NCBI RefSeq assembly: GCF_902374955.1
Contig: NZ_CABKRX010000039.1
Span: forward strand, 1-64,000
DNA from: Bacillus massilioanorexius
GTDB taxonomy: Bacteria > Bacillota > Bacilli > Bacillales > DSM-1321
Direction of reading: 5' to 3'
DNA: 64,000 nt
Shown here: positions 58,580-64,000 of the stretch, in pieces
Position numbering within the stretch: position 1 is the stretch's first letter
Layout: every line of letters begins with the position of its first letter
Notes under the pieces: model-generated
Seen by the model: the letters and a program-made list of their open reading frames with translations, nothing else
The model's database searches: none
Told to the model about the DNA's origin: nothing
Position numbers and translations under genes: made by a program

Positions 58580-59554
58580 GTGAAAGTATTTATACCATTG
58601 CTTATAAGCTTTATCTTATTGTATGCGAATGTCGTGCAAGCGGATTATACACCTTATACGTATAAAAAAATGATAAATGATATGCATGACATTCGTAATA
58701 AATTTAATGATCATGTTGAAATGAAGAGTATAGGTGTAAGTGAACAAGGGAGAAAGATATACGCTCTTCAATTAGGAAAAGGAGAGAAGAATGTATTATT
58801 AATCGGATCGCATCATGCAAGAGAATGGATTACGAGCGAATTTTTAATCAAGCTTCTACAATATTATGCTGAAATGTACGAAAAGAAAAGAAACATTGGT
58901 CCTTATTCATCCTCCATTTTTGATCAGATTTCCATAATCTTCATTCCAATGCTGAATCCAGATGGTGTTTATATACAACAGAACGGGTTAGAAGGAGAGT
59001 CGATTGTAAACAAAGCTAAACTAATCAGTATGAATCATTTGAGTTTAGATTTTACACGATGGAAATCAAATGGGTTAGGTATTGATTTAAACAGACAATA
59101 CCCAGCTGATTGGGGGCAACTAAAAAAAATTCCGTTCTGGCCCTCTTACAAACAGTATAGAGGAAAGGAGCCTGTCCAAGCTAAAGAAGTAAGAGCATTA
59201 GTTGAATTTACTAATAAGCTAAATCCTTTATTAGCCATTGCCTATCATACGTCAGGTAGAGAAGTGTATTGGTATTATCATACCAAAAAAGAGTATATTT
59301 TAAGGGACTATACCTTAGCTGAAAAGATTGCTTATTTAACAGGGTATGAGCAAACATTTCCTGATATTAATGCAGTAGGAGGAGGATTTACAGATTGGTT
59401 TATTACGTCGTTTAATCGACCAGGTTTTACGCTTGAAATGTGCGAAAGTGTTATAGAAACTAATCCTCCTCGTTCTTGTTTACAAAAGGAATGGGAAGGA
59501 AATAAATTAGTACCAATCATGCTCTTATTTGAATTAATGAAAAGAATTCATTAG
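58580..59554 (+). CDS. secreted M14-family zinc carboxypeptidase
   Basis: 324 residues. GTG 58580 follows AGGAGG and opens a signal peptide (VFIPLLISFILLYANVVQA). The M14 zinc site is H79-A-R-E82 in GSHHAREWITSE, with the third ligand in LAIAYHTSG. LNPDGVYIQQNG, the substrate-side Arg/Asn loop (GIDLNRQYPADW), and the general-base Glu in PGFTLEMCES complete it. Family members remove C-terminal amino acids or cut gamma-D-Glu-diaminopimelate in peptidoglycan; which of these is unclear. Confidence 0.88.
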   Translation: MKVFIPLLISFILLYANVVQADYTPYTYKKMINDMHDIRNKFNDHVEMKSIGVSEQGRKIYALQLGKGEKNVLLIGSHHAREWITSEFLIKLLQYYAEMYEKKRNIGPYSSSIFDQISIIFIPMLNPDGVYIQQNGLEGESIVNKAKLISMNHLSLDFTRWKSNGLGIDLNRQYPADWGQLKKIPFWPSYKQYRGKEPVQAKEVRALVEFTNKLNPLLAIAYHTSGREVYWYYHTKKEYILRDYTLAEKIAYLTGYEQTFPDINAVGGGFTDWFITSFNRPGFTLEMCESVIETNPPRSCLQKEWEGNKLVPIMLLFELMKRIH

Positions 59555-59689
59555 GGCAAACTAGACTAACAACTCTTCAGTAGTTCATCATTATTTTTCG
59601 CTGCTTTCATAATTTTTTGTTGTTTAATAATAAGTAGAGAGTATGGGTTGTTTTTATGTTAATTTATTTAAAAACAACTGATAACTACA

Positions 59690-60973
59690 TTATTTTTTGA
59701 CAGGAATAAAATTATTATCAATGAGTAACCAGTTTTGTGGAAAGGATAATCCAAGTTTCCAGTAACTCATTCCTCGTAAATTGAGTTCCTTCAATAAATT
59801 GAATTTTGCTTGAATAGAACGAGCATCTTCAAACCAAACTTCATGCTCATATCCTGATTCATCACGATATTTAAAGTAAGGAGCTTGTGCATTATAGTCG
59901 TATTTAATATTTACTTTGTACTTTCGTGCAAGGTCGATTGCTTGTTGAGGACTAATCGCTTTAGCCGTAGTACCGGGTTTGAATGGTAATGTCCAATCGT
60001 ACCCGTATAAATTTTGTCCCATTAATATTTTTTGAGAAGGTATCTCACTAATCGCATATTCTAATACAGTTCGTACAGGACCTATCGGAGAAACTGCTTG
60101 TGCGGGACCCCCAGAATACCCCCACTCATAGGTCATGATTACAACAAAGTCTACAACAGCTCCTTGGGCTTTATAATCATGTGCTTCGTACCATTTTCCT
60201 TTTTGAGTAGCACTTGTTTTAGGAGCTAGAGCAATAGAAATAAACCAACCTTCTTTGGAAAATCTCTCTTTTGCTTTTTTCAAAAATGCCGTGTAAGCAT
60301 CTTTATCTTCTGGACGAAGATGTTCGAAATCAAAATGAATATCTCTAAAGCCGTATTTTTTAGCGGTTGTTACAATGTTGTTTAGAAAGATATTTTGTAC
60401 ATTTTGATTATTTAAAAGTATACGACCAAGTTCCTCGCTAAATTGATCATTTTCTTGATTAGTGATAACCATCATTAGAACCACTTTACTTTGTTTGGAA
60501 ATATACGGAAAATCATTCAACAAGGGTTCTTTTAAGCTTCCATCGCGTAATGCTTGAAAACTGAATGGGGCGAGATAGGTTAAATAAGGAGCAGCTTCGC
60601 GAGCTCCTTTTTCTAATGTAGAGGATACACTTTCTCCTCTTGGCTCAACATAAGCGTTAAATTCTGCATTTCTTTTTTTTATAGGTGGAATTTTAAGTCT
60701 TTGTCCTACTGTTAATTGGGAATGTTGAGAAATACCATTTGCTAAAGCAATGGCTTGAGGTGTTGTACCTAATTTTCTACTTATAGTCCACAGACTATCA
60801 CCTTGTTGAACCCAATAGTAGCTACCTATAATGGGGATGACGAGTGCTTGACCAACGACTAGCTCATTGGGTGTTTTAATTTCATTTGCATCAATGATTT
60901 GTTTAGGTGTAGTGCTATAAGCTTGAGCGATGCTATCGATTGTTTGTCCTTGCATCACAACATGGATTTGCAT
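59690..60973 (-). CDS. LysM-GH18 spore cortex-lytic N-acetylglucosaminidase (SleL/YaaH-like)
   Basis: 427 residues. Two N-terminal LysM domains (2-47, VVMQGQTIDSIAQAYSTTPK; 52-97, YYWVQQGDSLWTISRKLGTT) bind peptidoglycan. The GH18 barrel carries DIHFDFEHLRPEDKDAY, the DxxDxDxE catalytic region, and MTYEWGYSGGPAQAVSPI. No signal peptide, as in SleL, which reaches the coat during sporulation. The combination of two LysM and GH18 is typical of SleL/YaaH germination enzymes. RBS AGGAGGCATACT before ATG 60973. Confidence 0.88.
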   Translation of the reverse strand: MQIHVVMQGQTIDSIAQAYSTTPKQIIDANEIKTPNELVVGQALVIPIIGSYYWVQQGDSLWTISRKLGTTPQAIALANGISQHSQLTVGQRLKIPPIKKRNAEFNAYVEPRGESVSSTLEKGAREAAPYLTYLAPFSFQALRDGSLKEPLLNDFPYISKQSKVVLMMVITNQENDQFSEELGRILLNNQNVQNIFLNNIVTTAKKYGFRDIHFDFEHLRPEDKDAYTAFLKKAKERFSKEGWFISIALAPKTSATQKGKWYEAHDYKAQGAVVDFVVIMTYEWGYSGGPAQAVSPIGPVRTVLEYAISEIPSQKILMGQNLYGYDWTLPFKPGTTAKAISPQQAIDLARKYKVNIKYDYNAQAPYFKYRDESGYEHEVWFEDARSIQAKFNLLKELNLRGMSYWKLGLSFPQNWLLIDNNFIPVKK

Positions 60974-61167
60974 AGTATGCCTCCTAACTTTTCTTTTTTT
61001 ACAGTGTATGTATAGCTTTAAATATTCATGTTAAATAAGGCACAGTGATGTAGTTGAAAAGATGAATAATGAAAATATTGATAAAGATAATTGGTTAAAA
61101 ATAACAAATGAGATATGATAGAAGTAAGAGCAATTGATGAATAGATGAGAAGATAGGTGAGGAGAAG

Positions 61168-62046
61168 ATGAAGAAAATTTTGGTGTTTGGGGGCACTAGA
61201 TTTTTTGGGAAAGCACTCGTGCAACACTTGATAAAATCCGATTATCAAGTGACGATTGCTACGAGAGGTATTACACCTGATGAGTTCGGTCAATCTGTTC
61301 GAAGGTTGATTGTAAATCGAGAAGATCGGGATAGTATACGACATGCTTTTCAAAATCAATTCTTTGATATTGTATTTGATAATATTTGCTACAGCCCTAA
61401 CGAAGCAAAAATGATTTGTGAAGAACTTGAAGGGAAGGTAGGTCGCTTTATTTTTACTTCAACCATGTCTGTTTATAATCGCGAAAAGTCTATAAATGAA
61501 ATCCAGTTTAATCCATATACATACGATATTGTTCTTGGGAATCGATCTGCGTTTACATATGGTGAAGGGAAAAGGTTAGCAGAAGCAGTTTTCTTTCAAA
61601 AAGCTCCATTTCCAGTAGTAGCTGTCCGATTTCCTGTGGTCTTAGGAAAAGAAGATTATACAAGACGCTTATTATTCTATTGCGAACATATCGTTAATAA
61701 TCAAACCTTGAATATTTCAGATGGTGAACTTTGTTTTATTGAAGCAGAAGAAGCTGCTAGATTTTTAGAGTGGATTGGCGAAAATGAATACTGTGGTCCG
61801 ATTAATGCTTGTAGTAATGGCATCATCTCTATGAAAGAAATTATTTATTACATCGAGAAGAAAAGTGGGAAAAATACTATACTATCTGATCAAGGAATTG
61901 AAAGTCCTTACAATCTTATTAGTGATTTTATCATTTTAAATGACAAAGCAAGAACATTAGGATTTCAGTTTAATGATTTAAGAGATTATTTGTTCGATCT
62001 TTTGGATCATTATTTGAAAGAAGTCCAACCAAGTGATGAAATGTAA
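61168..62046 (+). CDS. NAD-dependent epimerase/dehydratase-family protein
   Basis: 292 residues, Rossmann-fold extended-SDR protein. LVFGGTRFFGKALVQHLIKS is the nucleotide-binding GGTRFxG. FIFTSTMSVYNREKSIN and the YGEGKRLAEAVF catalytic Tyr-x-x-x-Lys are intact. Sugar-nucleotide or reductase activity cannot be predicted. ATG 61168 follows GAGGAGAAG. Single gene between a SleL homologue and VanZ. Confidence 0.86.
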   Translation: MKKILVFGGTRFFGKALVQHLIKSDYQVTIATRGITPDEFGQSVRRLIVNREDRDSIRHAFQNQFFDIVFDNICYSPNEAKMICEELEGKVGRFIFTSTMSVYNREKSINEIQFNPYTYDIVLGNRSAFTYGEGKRLAEAVFFQKAPFPVVAVRFPVVLGKEDYTRRLLFYCEHIVNNQTLNISDGELCFIEAEEAARFLEWIGENEYCGPINACSNGIISMKEIIYYIEKKSGKNTILSDQGIESPYNLISDFIILNDKARTLGFQFNDLRDYLFDLLDHYLKEVQPSDEM

Positions 62047-62181
62047 AAGGACAGGTAAAGTTTTTTCTTGTAAATCTTAAGAATTTATTTAGATTTATCC
62101 TTAGTTTTTCTTTAGATTTTGTTTGTATTATACAATTACAAGTTACATAGGTAGGATTGAATTTGTGATTGAGGTGGTAGG

Positions 62182-62685
62182 ATGAAGGGTGTAAGGAAAA
62201 GTATTTTATGGATTGTATTCATTTTGTATATGGTCATTTTAATGAAAGTAATCGTATTAAAGTATTATTCAATACAAGACGCATTTAATCAAATTTATCA
62301 TTTCCGTTTAGAGTTTCTTTCGTATGGATGGGAAGAAGCGAATTTTATTCCTTTTCATACTATAATAGATCATCTGTTTTTATCAAAAATTCCTTTAATG
62401 GCAAAGTTAGAAGGTATATTGACAACTCTAATAGCATTTGCTCCATTAGGTGCCATCCTACCACTACTGTCAAAATTATTTCTACCAATTAAATATACCT
62501 TATTCACTGTTGTTAGTATAAGTATCGTTTTTGAAATGCTGCAATGGATTTTTAAATTTGGAATTTTTGATGTGGATGATGTTTTATTATATACATTAGG
62601 AAGCTTAGTTGGATATTTGCCAATTAAGGCATTGCAATTATTGAAACAGTCGACTAAAGCTCGGTTACGTAATATGGAATCATAG
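62182..62685 (+). CDS. VanZ-family membrane protein
   Basis: 167 residues, four hydrophobic segments. ILWIVFILYMVILMKVIVLK and NFIPFHTIIDHL, then TLIAFAPLGAILPLL and ISIVFEMLQWIFKFGIFDVD (with DVDDVLLYTLGSLVGY) are the VanZ signature. VanZ proteins confer low-level teicoplanin resistance in enterococci; chromosomal forms have no assigned substrate. Start ATG 62182 follows GAGGTGGTAGG. Confidence 0.88.
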   Translation: MKGVRKSILWIVFILYMVILMKVIVLKYYSIQDAFNQIYHFRLEFLSYGWEEANFIPFHTIIDHLFLSKIPLMAKLEGILTTLIAFAPLGAILPLLSKLFLPIKYTLFTVVSISIVFEMLQWIFKFGIFDVDDVLLYTLGSLVGYLPIKALQLLKQSTKARLRNMES

Positions 62686-62830
62686 ATTTCTTGTGATGAT
62701 TCTGTTTGAAAAGTGATTTTTAATTTTTTATCAAACGCTCTAATGTGTACGTTAATATTCCTTGGAATGACTAGTTTTCACTTTTAAGACAGTGGTTGAT
62801 ATCCATTTGTCATCCTTAAATAACAGAAGG

Positions 62831-62868
62831 GACGTAGTTCAAAAAGATTTGAACTACGTCTTTCATTA
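62831..62868 (+). terminator. terminator after the VanZ gene
   Basis: GACGTAGTTCAAA pairs with TTTGAACTACGTC, then TTTC; perfect 13-bp stem. Confidence 0.9.
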
Positions 62869-62934
62869 TTATTGGGTTAATCAGTTGGATATATTGTTGT
62901 TAAAGTAGAGGGGCCGTTATAATATTGGGCCTAC

Positions 62935-63081
62935 TTACCATATATGTCTATTGGTGAATTGTTCAATTTTTAATTTGTTTTCTTCTATTAAATATTCCAC
63001 TCGTTCTTGTTCGATTATTTCCTCAATGGTAGGCTTTTTTAATTGTATTGTAATGGTGAAAAATAATAACTGTAGGGTCAT
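62935..63081 (-). CDS. YrzI-like micro-protein (48 residues)
   Basis: Too short for automatic calling. Minus-strand ATG 63081 after GAGGATG encodes MTLQLLFFTITIQ, then LKKPTIEEIIEQERVEYLIEENK, ending FTNRHIW. The hydrophobic start, ITIQ motif and EEIIxQExVExL pattern match the YrzI family of small Bacillus proteins, expressed in sporulation in relatives. Function unknown. It has its own promoter region upstream, and the next gene on the same strand lies 75 bases away. Confidence 0.72.
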   Translation of the reverse strand: MTLQLLFFTITIQLKKPTIEEIIEQERVEYLIEENKLKIEQFTNRHIW

Positions 63082-63156
63082 ACAATCACATCCTCATACA
63101 TAGTGTAAGCGTCTGTTACCAAGCGCTTAAGGATTAAGCATTTAAAATTAAGGCTA

Positions 63157-63747
63157 TTACTTATCTTTATCTTCATCATGACCGTCAAAAAGAGGTTCAT
63201 CTATTTGAAAGCCGATAGTAGTTAAATAATAAAATTTTCCTTTATCATCTTTCATATGCTTGAATTCTTCTATTAACTTTTTGTATCGCTCCAGCCAATT
63301 TTTAAATTCTTCTTCATTTACTTTAGCTTCAAGCTGCATACCAATTTTAGGGTTTTTGTATTGAAAAGCTTCTTCAGGAGCAGATAGAGTTCGAATTTTT
63401 GCGCGGGATAGAATATTTAAAAAGGAGCTACGATAATAATCTTCAGAGTCACTGGATTGTGGTATTAGTTGTTCATCAAGAATAAATTTTTTGGCAACAG
63501 CTTTATAAAATTTTTGGATAATGCCATTCTTTTCTTCTTTTCTAACAATGTGAATAAGTTCGTTATTCTCAAGCTCTGTTAATGCATAATGAACCTTAGA
63601 ACGTGCAACCTCTAAGATTTTGGAGAGCTGTTGTCCCGTATACGCTTTTTCTACTAATAAATACAAAACTTGATTTTTAAAAGGATCACTTATTACTTTT
63701 AATTGGCTATGTGTATCAATCATTTTCATGTTCTGCTGTTCAAGCAT
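63157..63747 (-). CDS. ArsR-type winged-helix transcriptional regulator
   Basis: About 196 residues. Helix-turn-helix in FKNQVLYLLVEKAYTGQQLS, KILEVARSKVHYALTELENN. The C-terminal half (YYRSSFLNILSRAKIRTLSA) forms a ligand or dimer domain and ends in an acidic tail DGHDEDKDK. Similar two-domain winged-helix regulators control metabolic or stress genes; the target is not visible. Start taken at ATG 63747; there is no strong ribosome-binding site, and an upstream ATG at 63798 is possible. Confidence 0.78.
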   Translation of the reverse strand: MLEQQNMKMIDTHSQLKVISDPFKNQVLYLLVEKAYTGQQLSKILEVARSKVHYALTELENNELIHIVRKEEKNGIIQKFYKAVAKKFILDEQLIPQSSDSEDYYRSSFLNILSRAKIRTLSAPEEAFQYKNPKIGMQLEAKVNEEEFKNWLERYKKLIEEFKHMKDDKGKFYYLTTIGFQIDEPLFDGHDEDKDK

Positions 63748-63798
63748 TTCACACACGTCCCGTCTTTTGAAATGAGTGAATTTTTTAACTATATACAT

Positions 63799-64000
63799 TA
63801 CATCATAATTTACAATTATTGTAAATAGACATTTGGTAAATAAATATGTTTAAACAGAATCATTTATATATAGTGGTTTGAACGATGAAAAGAGTAGGGA
63901 ACATTAGTTATATGATTTTCAAAAAAGGATTATAATGATTTAAGAGAGATTGCTTAATGGTTCTGTTTTTGTATAAGATGAATCTTTTTTTTATATGAAA
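63799..64000. other. window end, no gene seen
   Basis: AT-rich. Contains short A/T runs, possibly the promoter of the minus-strand regulator, and the start of whatever follows. Nothing can be called. Confidence 0.4.

Overview
The window is AT-rich, and almost every gene has a strong AGGAGG-type ribosome-binding site, with many TTG/GTG starts. It opens with the tail of an rRNA operon followed by a 15-tRNA array in the order Asn-Ser-Glu-Val-fMet-Asp-Phe-Thr-Tyr-Trp-His-Gln-Gly-Cys-Leu. That order is the one I recall for the Bacillus subtilis trnD cluster. Further on come queG(yhbA), a yhbB-like amidase, trmL(cspR), yhcV, prkA, yhbH, yhcT, yhcU and yhdB homologues, again in B. subtilis-like order. 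The organism is therefore an endospore-forming member of the Bacillaceae. The species cannot be fixed from sequence reading alone.

Layout. 1-1643: 23S-5S spacer, 5S rRNA and tRNA array. 1644-6499: a small degenerate integrated element in the 3' end of tRNA-Leu. It is bounded by a perfect 56-bp repeat of the tRNA 3' end, and carries a scrambled tyrosine-integrase remnant, a secreted M6 metalloprotease (InhA-like) and a PrsA-type foldase lipoprotein. 6500-9457: original flank with a secreted Xaa-Pro peptidase and an unknown small protein. 9601-12566 (minus strand): TPP-riboswitch operon tenI-[remnant]-thiS-thiG-thiF. 12765-13265: decayed ABC permease (FtsX-like) gene. 13435-22738: DUF2325 protein, esterase, orphan amino-acid binding lipoprotein, chromate transporter, tRNA-Gly, B3/4 protein, queG, amidase, trmL, LysE exporter, CBS protein. 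22805-26881: sporulation-type prkA/yhbH pair with two tiny genes. 27046-29117: PadR / DUF1700 / DUF4097 operon and an fhuF remnant. 29262-30580: PTS EIIC-like membrane protein behind an unusual leader (17-codon peptide plus folded RNA). 31-39 kb: cell-wall genes (D,D-carboxypeptidase, LCP ligase), CutC, a TetR-controlled MBL hydrolase, a secreted beta-propeller protein and a DNA glycosylase.

39.7-47.2 kb is a complete sigma-54-dependent chitobiose/cellobiose regulon. It has a textbook -24/-12 promoter with phased upstream repeats, PTS IIB-IIC-IIA, a GH4 phospho-beta-glucosidase and a ChbG deacetylase. A divergent-end LevR-family activator (AAA+ / PRD / EIIA-like) follows. 47.3-52.5 kb deals with peptides and alanine: a POT peptide transporter, alanine dehydrogenase, an EcsC-family protein and a PucR-type regulator (AdeR-like). 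52.7-54.4 kb is a low-affinity phosphate transporter with its DUF47 partner. 54.8-63.8 kb holds a stress membrane protein, YhcT/YhcU, a thioredoxin/BdbC thiol-oxidation pair, YhdB, an M14 carboxypeptidase, a SleL-like cortex-lytic glucosaminidase, an epimerase-like protein, VanZ, a YrzI-like micro-protein and a winged-helix regulator.

The most distinctive features are four: the tRNA-Leu element that moves a protease together with its foldase; the EIIC leader; the sigma-54 enhancer array; and paired TetR operators around the MBL promoter. I see no CRISPR array, insertion sequence or phage structural gene.
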